Source: Prochlorococcus sp. AG-402-A21
GTDB lineage: Bacteria; Cyanobacteriota; Cyanobacteriia; PCC-6307; Cyanobiaceae
Direction: 5' to 3'
Length of the DNA: 64,000 nt
NCBI GenBank assembly: GCA_003279655.1
Contig: QCHI01000005.1
Span: 23,528-87,527 of the forward strand
Shown here: positions 10,991 through 20,979 of the stretch, piece after piece
Position numbering within the stretch: the stretch's first letter is position 1
Layout of the letters: each line of letters starts with the position of its first letter
The notes under the pieces: generated by a model
What the model was told of the DNA's origin: nothing
Database searches by the model: none
What the model saw: only the letters and a program-made list of their open reading frames with translations
Made by a program: the position numbers and the translations under genes

Positions 10991-12913
10991 TTATTTACTC
11001 TCCACTAAACTCTTTTTGCTGATTGATTCATCCATTATAAGTTTAAACTTATCCAAAGTCATTTTACCAAGATCTTTTCCCTCACGCGTTCTTACTGAGA
11101 TTTCATTATTTTCTTCTTCTTTATCTCCAATAATTATCAAGAATGGTATTCTTTGCATGGTGTGCTCTCTTATTTTAAAGCCCACTTTTTCGTTCCTTGT
11201 ATCAACAGAAGCTCTAAAACCATAATTTATTAATTTAGATTTAGTATCCAAGCATGCATCATTATTTCTGTCAGTTATCCCCATTACTACGATTTGAAGT
11301 GGGCATAACCATATTGGCAAGTTCCCAGAATAGTTCTCAATTAAAATACCAATAAATCTCTCGAATGAACCTAGGATTGCTCGGTGCAACATGACAGGTG
11401 GTTGTTTCTTCCCATCAACATCTATGTAGCTTGAATTTAGCCTTTCAGGCATTGAGAAATCTACTTGTATTGTTCCGCATTGCCAGACTCTGTTAAGACA
11501 ATCTTTGAGGGAGAATTCAATTTTTGGGCCATAAAAAGCACCTTCTCCAGGGAGTAAAGACCAATCTAATCCTTTTGAATCAAGAGCATCCGAAAGAGCC
11601 TTTTCTGATTTATCCCATACCTCGTCGCTTCCAACTCTTTTTTCTGGTCTTGTCGAGAGTTTAATAAGAATTGAATTAAAACCAAAGGCTTTATAGACTT
11701 CAAAAACAAGATCAATAAAGCTTTGAACTTCTTCTTGTATTTGTTCATTAGTGCAGAAAATATGTCCATCATCTTGTACAAAGTTTCTTACTCTCATTAA
11801 TCCATGTAGAGCTCCAGATGGTTCATTTCTATGACAAGATCCAAACTCTGAAAGTCTTATGGGAAGATCACGATAGCTTTTTAAACCTTGATTAAATACT
11901 TGTACATGACATGGACAATTCATTGGTTTTATAGCATATTCTTTATTCTCAGATGTAGTAGTAAACATGTCCTCCTTAAACTTATCCCAATGTCCAGACT
12001 TTTCCCATAAACTTCTACAAACTATCTGCGGTGATTTTAATTCTTGATAATCATATTTTGAAATTGTTTCTCGAATAAAATCTTGTAAAACTCTATAAAT
12101 AGTCCAACCGTTTGGATGCCAGAAAATCATTCCTGGTGCTTCTTCTTGAAAGTGGAAAAGTGAAAGTTTTTTACCTAACTTTCTATGATCTCTTTTTTCT
12201 GCTTCTTCAATTCTATTAATATATTCTTTTAATTCTTTAGAATTCTTCCAAGCTGTTCCATATATTCTTTGAAGCATTTCATTGTTAGAATCTCCTCGCC
12301 AATAGGCACCAGAAACTTTCATTAATTTAAAAGCTCTTAGATGTCGTGTGTTGGGCACATGAGGACCTCTGCACATATCAATATATTCTTCATGTTTATA
12401 TAGTTTTATAATTTCATCTTTAGGTATATTTTTAATTATATCTAGCTTGAATGTTTCACCTCTATCTGAGAAAACTTGTGTTGCTTTTTCCGGAGAAACT
12501 ACTTCTACATCTACATCATAATCTTTATTTATAAGTTCTTTTATTCTTTTTTCAATCTTCTCTAAGTCTACTGGAGTAAATGTATCTTTGTATGAAATAT
12601 CATAATAAAAACCATCCTCAATTACAGGACCAATCGCCATTTTTGCATCTGGATATAATTGCTTCACTGCGTGACCAAGAAGGTGAGCAAATGAATGTCT
12701 GATAATTTCTAAACCTTCATTATCCTTTGATGTGATTATTTGTATTTCGGCATCATTCGTGATTGGAATACATGTATCCAAAAGATTACCGTTTACCCTT
12801 CCTGCTAGTGCTGCTTTTGCTAAACCAGGACCAATATCTGTGGCTATTTTTTCAATGGTTACTGATGATTCATAGTTCTTTTCACTACCATCAGGTAAAG
12901 TAATTATTGGCAT
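10991..12913 (-). CDS. thrS: Threonyl-tRNA synthetase
   Basis: TGS-like N-terminus, [32 protein letters not shown], class II core. Confidence 0.98.
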   Translation of the reverse strand: MPIITLPDGSEKNYESSVTIEKIATDIGPGLAKAALAGRVNGNLLDTCIPITNDAEIQIITSKDNEGLEIIRHSFAHLLGHAVKQLYPDAKMAIGPVIEDGFYYDISYKDTFTPVDLEKIEKRIKELINKDYDVDVEVVSPEKATQVFSDRGETFKLDIIKNIPKDEIIKLYKHEEYIDMCRGPHVPNTRHLRAFKLMKVSGAYWRGDSNNEMLQRIYGTAWKNSKELKEYINRIEEAEKRDHRKLGKKLSLFHFQEEAPGMIFWHPNGWTIYRVLQDFIRETISKYDYQELKSPQIVCRSLWEKSGHWDKFKEDMFTTTSENKEYAIKPMNCPCHVQVFNQGLKSYRDLPIRLSEFGSCHRNEPSGALHGLMRVRNFVQDDGHIFCTNEQIQEEVQSFIDLVFEVYKAFGFNSILIKLSTRPEKRVGSDEVWDKSEKALSDALDSKGLDWSLLPGEGAFYGPKIEFSLKDCLNRVWQCGTIQVDFSMPERLNSSYIDVDGKKQPPVMLHRAILGSFERFIGILIENYSGNLPIWLCPLQIVVMGITDRNNDACLDTKSKLINYGFRASVDTRNEKVGFKIREHTMQRIPFLIIIGDKEEENNEISVRTREGKDLGKMTLDKFKLIMDESISKKSLVESK

Positions 12914-12919
12914 AATCGT

Positions 12920-13933
12920 CTATAGAGTTGAATAAAATCCAAGAGCATCTTTAACTCTCTTTAATGTTAACTTAGAAACCTCCTCGGCAGTAAGTTTGCC
13001 TTTATTTAGTATTCTTTTTAACTCTTCTGGATCGTTCATTAGTTCTTTATATTTTTCTTGAATAGGGCTTAGAACGTTAATCATGGCCTCTGTAAATTCT
13101 GGTTTGAATTTACCCCAGCCCATTTCTGCACAATACTGAGCTGCTTTTTCTCTGCCTAGGCCAGAAATTATAGAATAAATTGTTAAAAGATTATCAGCTT
13201 CAGGTCTTGAAGGATTACCGAATTCTAATCCTAATTCCGAGTCGGTTTTTGCACGTTTTATTTTTTTAGTAATTACATCTGAACTGTCTAATAAAGTAAT
13301 CCTACTATTCTCATTTGGGTCGCTTTTACTCATTTTTTTTGTTCCGTCGGTCAGGCTCATGACTTTGGAACACTCTTTCAAAATTAAGGGATTTGGAACT
13401 TTAAGTATAGGATTCTCTTTTGTCGCGAATTTTGAATTAACTCGTTGAGAAGCAATATCTCTTGCAAGCTCTAGATGCTGCTTTTGATCTTCACCAACAG
13501 GAACCAAGTCAGCGTCATACAGAAGGATATCCGCTGCCATAAGGACTGGATAATCTAATAATCCAATAGATACGTTGTCACCTTGTTTAATTGACTTTTC
13601 CTTGAACTGAATCATTCTCTCCATCCAGTTTAAAGGAGTTAAGCAATTTAATATCCAGCAAAGTTCGCTATGGGCGCTTATCTGACTTTGAATGAATATT
13701 GAGCATTTATCAGGATTCATCCCACAAGCGACATACAAAGCCGCAGTGGATAATGAATTTTGATAGAGAGATTTAGGATCATGCGGAGTTGTTATTGCAT
13801 GAAGATCAACAACGCAAACAAAAGTTTCGTAGTTTTCTTGTAATTCAACCCAATTTCTTATTGCTCCAAGCCAGTTCCCAATATGAACATCTCCTGTGGG
13901 TTGAACACCAGATAAGACTCGCTTCTGATTCAC
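12920..13933 (-). CDS. trpS: Tryptophanyl-tRNA synthetase
   Basis: RVLSGVQPTGDVHIGNWLGAI; KKMSKSDPNENSRI (KMSKS). Confidence 0.98.
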   Translation of the reverse strand: MNQKRVLSGVQPTGDVHIGNWLGAIRNWVELQENYETFVCVVDLHAITTPHDPKSLYQNSLSTAALYVACGMNPDKCSIFIQSQISAHSELCWILNCLTPLNWMERMIQFKEKSIKQGDNVSIGLLDYPVLMAADILLYDADLVPVGEDQKQHLELARDIASQRVNSKFATKENPILKVPNPLILKECSKVMSLTDGTKKMSKSDPNENSRITLLDSSDVITKKIKRAKTDSELGLEFGNPSRPEADNLLTIYSIISGLGREKAAQYCAEMGWGKFKPEFTEAMINVLSPIQEKYKELMNDPEELKRILNKGKLTAEEVSKLTLKRVKDALGFYSTL

Positions 13934-14464
13934 TTATCCTTGCTCGCTTGTATTTGTGGAATCATCTTCATTTGAACTTGCTGCTTTTGCCTGATCATTA
14001 TCTTTTTCTTGAGAATCTTGAGCAACATCATCTGCCTGATTAGTATCAGCGACCTCTTGTTCTTTAACTGGTTTTTCTGGTCTAGCAAAAGGGTTGGGCT
14101 TTGTGTTGATTGAGTTGTTATTTTCACCGTTATAGTTTCCTCTGTTGCCTCTGCCTCTACGTTGGTCATTGGAGGGCGCTTGAGACCTATATTCGTTGAC
14201 TAGATTTTCAAGACTTCCATCTTCAAGCATTTGCGCAAGGGTTCTTACTGCGAAACCTAGAACAGCGACAGTAGATCGAAGATTAAAGGCTTCTTGTAAT
14301 GATCTAGCTGCACGCATTTCATTATCACTTAAGCGAATCCGAAAGCCGCCCTCTCTATTGTTCGGACCTCGACCACCTCTGAAATTATTACGACCATTTT
14401 GTCTTTGGTTTTGGAAATCGCCACCACCTGACTGATTATTGGTGTAAGAGTCACCCATGAACAT
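13934..14464 (-). CDS. Conserved cyanobacterial-type protein: ribbon-helix-helix-like core flanked by Gly/Arg/Asn-rich and acidic low-complexity segments
   Basis: Core FRIRLSDNEMRAARSLQEAFNLRSTVAVLGFAVRTLAQMLEDGSLENLVNEY. The track start at 14707 overlaps the divergent 14696 gene, and its extra N-terminus looks non-coding. Internal ATGs at 14464 (MFMGDSYT) or 14458 are better starts. Confidence 0.7.
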   Translation of the reverse strand: MFMGDSYTNNQSGGGDFQNQRQNGRNNFRGGRGPNNREGGFRIRLSDNEMRAARSLQEAFNLRSTVAVLGFAVRTLAQMLEDGSLENLVNEYRSQAPSNDQRRGRGNRGNYNGENNNSINTKPNPFARPEKPVKEQEVADTNQADDVAQDSQEKDNDQAKAASSNEDDSTNTSEQG

Positions 14465-14695
14465 ATTTGCCAATAGGGGCAAGTGTGACGCATAGCCGGT
14501 ACTTTTGCGACATATTTGAATATCTTGATTAGCACTTTCACATCTTAATGATATTGATCCCAGCGGAATGATTTGATTTCCATAGGCATAAATTTTTCTT
14601 CTTAAAAACGTAAAACCTTCTTTCTTTGCGGTTATTAAGGGGAAATTTGCTTTAAAATGAAAGTTAGCTAAGAAGAAACTGTATTTATTTAAATC

Positions 14696-16051
14696 GTGGA
14701 AAATCATTCATTAACAAAATCTCCTCTCTCCTTGCCTTCTTTTTCGATTCCGAAAATTAGTCTTTTTATTGGGCTAACTATTACAGGTCAATGGGTTTTG
14801 AGTGATGTGGCCCATATTCCGGGGGGTGGACTTGGATTGCTTTTAGGACTTGGGTGTGTTTTTTATTTTTTAAAACCAGGAAAGGTTTCATTTGAGGCTC
14901 CCTCCACTGTTCAAGGATGGGTAAGAAGATGTCATGACGTTTTAGAGAATTTTGAGTACTTACTTGAGGATGGTGAGCAAAGTGAGAGAAAAAAAGAAAG
15001 AATAAATTCCTTGCAAAAAATTATTGATAGAAGCGAAGATCAAAGCATTGGTTTCTTGAAAACAAAAGGCGTAAAATTACCAGATAAAGAGCAATTGGAA
15101 AAAGTTTTAGGAATAAAAAATCAAATAAAAGTTTCTTTTCCACCAGCTCTTCCGGTAAGAGATCAAAATTGGATTTTGCCAGATTTAATCCAAGAACAAG
15201 ATTTTATTGTTTATTCTTTGGCACTTCCAATGAGCGCAGCTGATCTTTTGTGGATTAAAAATATCCCTACAGATCAACCAGCCTGGCTAATGGTTGCCAG
15301 TAAAGAATCTACAGATTGGTCTGATGAGCGAAATGCATTAGAGGCTCAATTACCAGATAGATGGACTAACAGAGTATTGAAATGGGATGGATCTCCAACA
15401 GAAATGGCAACGGTTCTTTCTCCAATTAAGAAACTTCTTGAAAGTCCAAAGAAGAATACAGACATTACTAAGCAAAGACTTTTATCTCGATTGCATACTT
15501 CTTGGCAAAAAGATTTAGAGAAATTAAGAAGGGAAAAATTCAAGGTTATTCAAACAAGATCTCAGTGGATAGTTGCTGGTATCGTTTTCGCCTCACCTGT
15601 TGCCTCAACTGATTTGCTTGCAGTAGCAGTTGTTAATGGCTTAATGATCAAAGAAATGTCCAAAATATGGGCATCAAAAATGAAGCCAGAATTACTTGAG
15701 GCCGTTTCACGACAGCTAGCAATGGCTGCAATTGGTCAAGGAGTTGTCGAGTGGAGTGGACAGTCTTTGTTGAGCTTGGCAAAGCTTGATGGTTCCTCTT
15801 GGGTTGCGGCTGGAACAATTCAGGCCTTGAGTGCTGCTTATTTAACAAGAGTAGTTGGAAGGTCGATGGCCGATTGGATGGCTCTCAATAATGGAGTCAC
15901 TCAGCCTGATTTAGAACTTATTAAGCAACAAGCTCCTCAACTAGTATCAAAAGCTGCTGAACTTGAAAGAGTAGATTGGGTCGCTTTTTTAAAGCAATCA
16001 AAAGAGTGGATTCAGTCTCAATCTAATAATTACAAAGTTAAATCAGTTTGA
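14696..16051 (+). CDS. DUF697/YcjF-like membrane-associated protein
   Basis: C-terminal SPVASTDLLAVAVVNGLMIKEMSKIWA...AAIGQGVVEWSGQSLL...AAGTIQALSAAYLTRVVGRSMADWMA resembles the cyanobacterial DUF697 region. Confidence 0.7.
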   Translation: MENHSLTKSPLSLPSFSIPKISLFIGLTITGQWVLSDVAHIPGGGLGLLLGLGCVFYFLKPGKVSFEAPSTVQGWVRRCHDVLENFEYLLEDGEQSERKKERINSLQKIIDRSEDQSIGFLKTKGVKLPDKEQLEKVLGIKNQIKVSFPPALPVRDQNWILPDLIQEQDFIVYSLALPMSAADLLWIKNIPTDQPAWLMVASKESTDWSDERNALEAQLPDRWTNRVLKWDGSPTEMATVLSPIKKLLESPKKNTDITKQRLLSRLHTSWQKDLEKLRREKFKVIQTRSQWIVAGIVFASPVASTDLLAVAVVNGLMIKEMSKIWASKMKPELLEAVSRQLAMAAIGQGVVEWSGQSLLSLAKLDGSSWVAAGTIQALSAAYLTRVVGRSMADWMALNNGVTQPDLELIKQQAPQLVSKAAELERVDWVAFLKQSKEWIQSQSNNYKVKSV

Positions 16052-16125
16052 TTTGATAACTATCTTTCAAGTATATCTTTGAATTATAGTTAGAAAAAAT
16101 ATAAATATTTTCTAAATCTCAATAT

Positions 16126-17088
16126 ATGATTGATAAAAACATCAGAAATTTTTCTAATTTAATTTATAAGAAAAATAAGTTATTTACCCTCTCTATTTTC
16201 CTCGCTTTCAATATTTTATGCTTTACAGCATGTGTAAATAAAAAGGCGTATAAAACCCCATATGACAAGCCTTATGTCTTGACCACTTTTACTATTTTGG
16301 CAGACCTTGCCAGAAATGTCGCTGGAGAAAGATTAGTAGTTAAATCAATTACAAAACCAGGTGCTGAAATCCATAGTTACAAATTTACACCTAGTGATAT
16401 TGTAAAAACTAAAGGAGCAAAACTGATTCTTGAAAATGGTTTAGGTCTGGAAGCTTGGATCTCGAAATTTATGATGAGTACGGCAGATATTCCCAAGGTG
16501 AAGTTAACAGAAGGGATAACGCCACTATTGATAGAAGGCGATGTTTACGCAGGGAAGCCCAATCCTCATGCTTGGATGTCTCCAAAAAGAGCTATGAATT
16601 ATGTTGATAAAATAGTCGATGCTTTTATCAAGATTGATCCTGATGGAGTTCTTGAATACAGAGCTAACGCTTCTACCTATAAAGCTAAGCTTGAATCCCT
16701 TGATAAAGAGCTAAGGGATTCTTTATCCTCTATTTCTAAAGAAAGAAGATTTTTAGTGACATGTGAAGGAGCCTTTTCTTATCTTGCCAAGGATTATGGT
16801 ATGAAGGAGGGATATTTGTGGCCTGTTAATGCTGAAAGCCAAGTAACTCCAAAGAGAATGGTTGATCTCATAAAGCTGATCAAAGAGAATGACATTCCAA
16901 CGATTTTTTGTGAAAGTACTGTTAGTTCAAAAGCACAAATGGAAGTTGCAAAATCTAGTGGAGCAGTATTTGGGGGTACTTTTTATGTAGATTCACTTTC
17001 AGGACCAGATGGCCCAGCGCCAACCTACATAAATTTGCTCAGGCATAATGTCCGATTAATTATCGAAGGCTTAATTTCAAAAACATAA
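16126..17088 (+). CDS. Metal (Mn/Zn-type) ABC transporter substrate-binding lipoprotein
   Basis: Lipobox-like signal (CFTACVNKK), TTFTILADLARNVAG, NPHAWMSPKRAMNYV; followed by ATPase and permease genes. Confidence 0.92.
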   Translation: MIDKNIRNFSNLIYKKNKLFTLSIFLAFNILCFTACVNKKAYKTPYDKPYVLTTFTILADLARNVAGERLVVKSITKPGAEIHSYKFTPSDIVKTKGAKLILENGLGLEAWISKFMMSTADIPKVKLTEGITPLLIEGDVYAGKPNPHAWMSPKRAMNYVDKIVDAFIKIDPDGVLEYRANASTYKAKLESLDKELRDSLSSISKERRFLVTCEGAFSYLAKDYGMKEGYLWPVNAESQVTPKRMVDLIKLIKENDIPTIFCESTVSSKAQMEVAKSSGAVFGGTFYVDSLSGPDGPAPTYINLLRHNVRLIIEGLISKT

Positions 17089-17094
17089 AAAAGA

Positions 17095-17892
17095 ATGAAT
17101 CCAATTTTTAAGAGTCACGAAAAAGATTTTATGCGAATTGAGGCGGATCAAGTTTGTGTTGATTACAACGGTACCGTTGCCCTTTATGACGCAAGTCTGA
17201 ATTTAAAAGCTGGATCAATATGTGGTTTGGTCGGAATGAATGGCGCGGGGAAATCAACTTTTTTTAAAGCTTTAATGGGTTTTGTTAGACCATCTAGGGG
17301 GAAAATAAGGTTAAATGGACTTAGAGTTAATCAAGCCCAGAAGGATCAGACAGTAGCTTATGTCCCGCAAAATGAAGGCATCGATTATGACTTCCCTGTA
17401 AGTGTTTGGGATGTTGTGATGATGGGTAGATATGGTGCTATGAATATCTTTCGCATACCAAGAGAGTCAGATAGAAGAGCCGTTTTTCATGCCTTGGAGA
17501 GAGTTGATCTTTTAGATCTACGAAATAGACCAATTGGATCTTTATCAGGTGGTCAGAGAAAAAGAGCTTTTCTAGCAAGAGCTATAGCTCAAAGGGCATC
17601 AGTGCTTCTTTTAGATGAACCTTTTTCTGGAGTTGATGTACCCACTGAAAAGTTAATGGCAGAGCTTTTTCTTCAGTTTCGACAAGAAGGACATACTATT
17701 TTGATCTCTACTCATGACTTGAATCATGTGAGAGATTTTTGTGATTTTGTAGTTCTCATTAATAAGACAGTTCTTGCCTATGGAGAGACCTCGGAAGTCT
17801 TTACATCGGAAAACCTCAATAAAACATTTGGAGGAATTCCACCAAATCCTTTATCAGGTCCAGAGTCGAGTAAAGATTTTGTAAATGAGTGA
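17095..17892 (+). CDS. Metal ABC transporter ATP-binding protein
   Basis: GMNGAGKST Walker A; LSGGQRKRAFLARAIAQ signature; LLLDEPFSGVD Walker B. Confidence 0.95.
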   Translation: MNPIFKSHEKDFMRIEADQVCVDYNGTVALYDASLNLKAGSICGLVGMNGAGKSTFFKALMGFVRPSRGKIRLNGLRVNQAQKDQTVAYVPQNEGIDYDFPVSVWDVVMMGRYGAMNIFRIPRESDRRAVFHALERVDLLDLRNRPIGSLSGGQRKRAFLARAIAQRASVLLLDEPFSGVDVPTEKLMAELFLQFRQEGHTILISTHDLNHVRDFCDFVVLINKTVLAYGETSEVFTSENLNKTFGGIPPNPLSGPESSKDFVNE

Positions 17893-18754
17893 ACTTTTGA
17901 TTTCCATTACGCCACTTGATTGGCTTTTGGATCCATTAACTCATGACTTCATGAGGAGAGCTTTGATGGTTAGTGCCTTAGTAGGAGGCGTGTGCGGTCT
18001 TCTATCTTGTTATATGACATTAAAAGGATGGGCCTTAATGGGAGATGCGGTTTCTCATGCTGTCATGCCAGGAGTAGTAGTTGCTTATGCATTAGGGCTC
18101 CCATTCTCTTTAGGTGCTTTCGTTTTTGGAGTTGGTTCAGTTGCTTTGATCGGATTTATTAAACAGAAATCTAGAATTAAAGAAGACACTGTAATAGGTC
18201 TTGTTTTTACAGGATTTTTTGCATTAGGAATTGTATTGGTTTCAAAAATCAAAAGTAATATTGACCTTATGCAGATTCTCTTTGGAAGCCCTCTAGGTAT
18301 TTCTCAGGCTGATGTTAAACAAACCTTGATAATCTCTTTTGTAGTTATATTTATTTTGCTTCTATTTAGAAAAGATTTAATGCTTTATTGTTTCGATGCT
18401 AAACACGCTCGATCTATAGGGATAAATACAGGAATGCTTCATTATTTGCTATTAACTTTATTATCTTTATCCGCAGTAGTAGGGTTGCAAACTGTTGGTA
18501 TTATCCTGGTAGTAGCAATGCTTATTACTCCTGGCGCAACAGCATACTTGCTAACTGATCGTTTCGATAGAATGACTATATTGGCAGTGGTTAGCAGCTC
18601 TTTTTCCAGTGTGTTAGGAGTTTATATAAGTTATTGGTCAGACATTGAAACAGGAGGATCTATTGTTTTAGTGCAAACTTTAATCTTTTTAATTGCGTTC
18701 TTATTTGCCCCAAAATATGGAATATTTAAAAACCAAACTTTAATAAATAATTAA
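17885..18754 (+). CDS. Metal ABC transporter permease (ZnuB/MntB type)
   Basis: Multi-TM; LKGWALMGDAVSHAVMPGVVVAYALGLP; overlaps the ATPase gene by 8 bp. Confidence 0.94.
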   Translation: MSELLISITPLDWLLDPLTHDFMRRALMVSALVGGVCGLLSCYMTLKGWALMGDAVSHAVMPGVVVAYALGLPFSLGAFVFGVGSVALIGFIKQKSRIKEDTVIGLVFTGFFALGIVLVSKIKSNIDLMQILFGSPLGISQADVKQTLIISFVVIFILLLFRKDLMLYCFDAKHARSIGINTGMLHYLLLTLLSLSAVVGLQTVGIILVVAMLITPGATAYLLTDRFDRMTILAVVSSSFSSVLGVYISYWSDIETGGSIVLVQTLIFLIAFLFAPKYGIFKNQTLINN

Positions 18755-18767
18755 ATTAAGTGAACGG

Positions 18768-19946
18768 ATGAGTAACCTTTTTACTGAACAAAAATGGAAT
18801 TGGTGGCCACTTTTACCGCTCTATCCTTATGGCAGAAAAAGAACAATATTCAGGGAATTAGTTCCTGATCAGATTTGGAGTTTTGAACAACTTCAGGGGA
18901 TTTATTATGTTGCTGTTCCAGTAAGACTATTGGTTGTAAGAGTAAAGAATGGATTGATGATAATTAACCCTCTCCCTCCTACCGAAGAATTGCTAAGGGA
19001 CATAGATGTAATTGTGAAAAAAATTGGTCCCGTAAAAACAATTGTTTTACCAACTGCCTCTGGTTTGGAACATAAAATTGCTCTTCCTGCTTTGGCTAGA
19101 GCCTTTCCCGATTCAAAAATATGGGTTTGCCCAGGGCAATGGAGTTTCCCATTTCAGTTGCCTTTTGATTGGTTGGGAATTCCCTCTAAAAGAACAAATA
19201 TCTTATTGGCTGATGGATTTCCTCATAGTGATTATTGTGACTGGATTTCATTGGGACCAATTGATATTGGTCTAGGACGCTTCCAAGAAATATCTTGTTT
19301 TCATAAACCATCAAAATCTTTATTGGTTACTGATGCACTTGTGGGGATTGAAGATTCTCCTCCAGAGCTCTTTGATTTAGACCCTACCCCTTTATTGTTT
19401 CATTCAAGAGAGAAGGGTACTGAAGAGCTTATTGATACGCCAATTGCAAGAAGAAAAGGATGGCTTCGTTTGGTTCTTTTTGCTTCCTACTTAAGACCTG
19501 AAAAGTTGGAGATACCAAAAATAAAAGAAATTTTTGGGAACGCGTTTAAACCAAATTTAAGAAATAAACGTGCACATTTTGGGATATATCCTTTTTCTTG
19601 GCAGAAAGGCTGGGAGTTGTCTGCTAAAAAACTTGTTGGAAAAAACACTCCTCTCATACAAATTGCTCCTGTAATAGAAAGGTTGGTTTTCCCTAGAGGA
19701 AAAAAATCTTTAATAACTTGGTTAAATAAAGTTGAATCCTTACAAGGTATTTCATGGCTAATTTCTGCTCATTACAGCGGGAAAGTTAGATTTTCAAAAT
19801 ATGAAATAAAAGCGTTAAAAAATAAGATTAAAAATTCAGACTGGGCTAACAGCAAAGGTGACTTTGGATTTTTAAGTTGGTTAGATCAAAAATTATTGAA
19901 AATCGGAGTAGTACCTAAAGACCCTCTCAAAAAATTTAGTGATTAA
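18768..19946 (+). CDS. DUF4336-like protein
   Basis: 392 aa; NKNGLMIINPLPPTEELL...IVLPTASGLEHKIALPALARAFPDSKIWVCPGQWSFP matches the metallo-lactamase-like DUF4336 pattern of cyanobacteria and plants. Confidence 0.65.
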   Translation: MSNLFTEQKWNWWPLLPLYPYGRKRTIFRELVPDQIWSFEQLQGIYYVAVPVRLLVVRVKNGLMIINPLPPTEELLRDIDVIVKKIGPVKTIVLPTASGLEHKIALPALARAFPDSKIWVCPGQWSFPFQLPFDWLGIPSKRTNILLADGFPHSDYCDWISLGPIDIGLGRFQEISCFHKPSKSLLVTDALVGIEDSPPELFDLDPTPLLFHSREKGTEELIDTPIARRKGWLRLVLFASYLRPEKLEIPKIKEIFGNAFKPNLRNKRAHFGIYPFSWQKGWELSAKKLVGKNTPLIQIAPVIERLVFPRGKKSLITWLNKVESLQGISWLISAHYSGKVRFSKYEIKALKNKIKNSDWANSKGDFGFLSWLDQKLLKIGVVPKDPLKKFSD

Positions 19947-20287
19947 ATTTTTTCTGGGTCAACTGACATCTCTTCGTCAGATAAAAGTGTTTCCTCTAAC
20001 TGTTTTCTTTGCTCCATTTGTCTTAAGAAGTAACCTGTCATCATTGCAGAAGCTAATAAACTAGCCAAATTGTCCTTACTAGAAGTTACTTTTACCTCAA
20101 ATTGTTCTCCAGGAAGCATGCCAAGTAAACCTTGAACATTATGTCGGATTATCTCTTGAATTTCGGGACTGGCAGATTTTGCAACTCTTTGCAAAACGTC
20201 TGCAGGTTGGTCTTGTAAGTACTGAATTAGAGCATTTGCCTCATGACCCTCATTATTGTCTGTAGCTAAAAATTCAGGATTAAACAT
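19943..20287 (-). CDS. DUF760-like protein
   Basis: NALIQYLQDQPADVLQRVAKSASPEIQEIIRHNVQGLLGMLPGEQFEVKVTSSKDNLASLLASAMMTGYFLRQMEQR. Confidence 0.75.
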   Translation of the reverse strand: MFNPEFLATDNNEGHEANALIQYLQDQPADVLQRVAKSASPEIQEIIRHNVQGLLGMLPGEQFEVKVTSSKDNLASLLASAMMTGYFLRQMEQRKQLEETLLSDEEMSVDPEKI

Positions 20288-20349
20288 TCAGTTTTTTCCA
20301 TTTAGCTATACACTATCGCAAAACGTACTCTAATAAAATTTAATTTAGG

Positions 20350-20916
20350 TTATGGGAACCGAATAGGCCCTATTTTTTTTAATGGCCAGTACCTTGCAAG
20401 TGCCGTACCTATAAGATTTTTTTCTGGAAGCGCTCCCCATATGTGAGAATCTAAGCTGTTATTTCGGTTGTCTCCTAAAACCCAAAGTGAATAGTCAGGC
20501 ACATTTATTGCTTTCATTTCATATTGGATAGGTTCTTTAATCCAAGGTTCATTTATTTCTTTTTCATTTCTATAGAGTTTTCCATTGGAAATTTCTATTT
20601 TGTCTCCGGGCAATCCAACTACTCTTTTGATAAGAGCTGAACCATCACTGTAGCCTGCTTCTGTAAGAATTTTTGGGGGTTTGAAAATAACAATCGTATT
20701 TAAATTTAAATGTTTATTTATTTTCTTATTTAGTCTTGGGGTTATTTTCTCTATCAATATACGGTCTTGAATTTGTAAAGTTGGAATCATTGATCCAGAT
20801 GGAATCCATCTGGGTTCAACTGCTTGCCATCTTAATAAAAGCGCAATTAGTATCCAAACCAACAATCCTTTCCAACCATTTTGGTTGTTATTCTTTTTTG
20901 ATTCAGCGGATGTCAT
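20350..20916 (-). CDS. lepB: Signal peptidase I
   Basis: N-terminal TM, PSGSMIPTLQIQDRILIEK, LIKRVVGLPGD, LGDNRNNSLDSHIWG. Confidence 0.95.
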   Translation of the reverse strand: MTSAESKKNNNQNGWKGLLVWILIALLLRWQAVEPRWIPSGSMIPTLQIQDRILIEKITPRLNKKINKHLNLNTIVIFKPPKILTEAGYSDGSALIKRVVGLPGDKIEISNGKLYRNEKEINEPWIKEPIQYEMKAINVPDYSLWVLGDNRNNSLDSHIWGALPEKNLIGTALARYWPLKKIGPIRFP

Positions 20917-20979
20917 GAATTTTCTTTGTTTTAGTTTCTTGTTGGAAAGTTTTTTACAAAAATTGAAGTAGTTTTTCTT

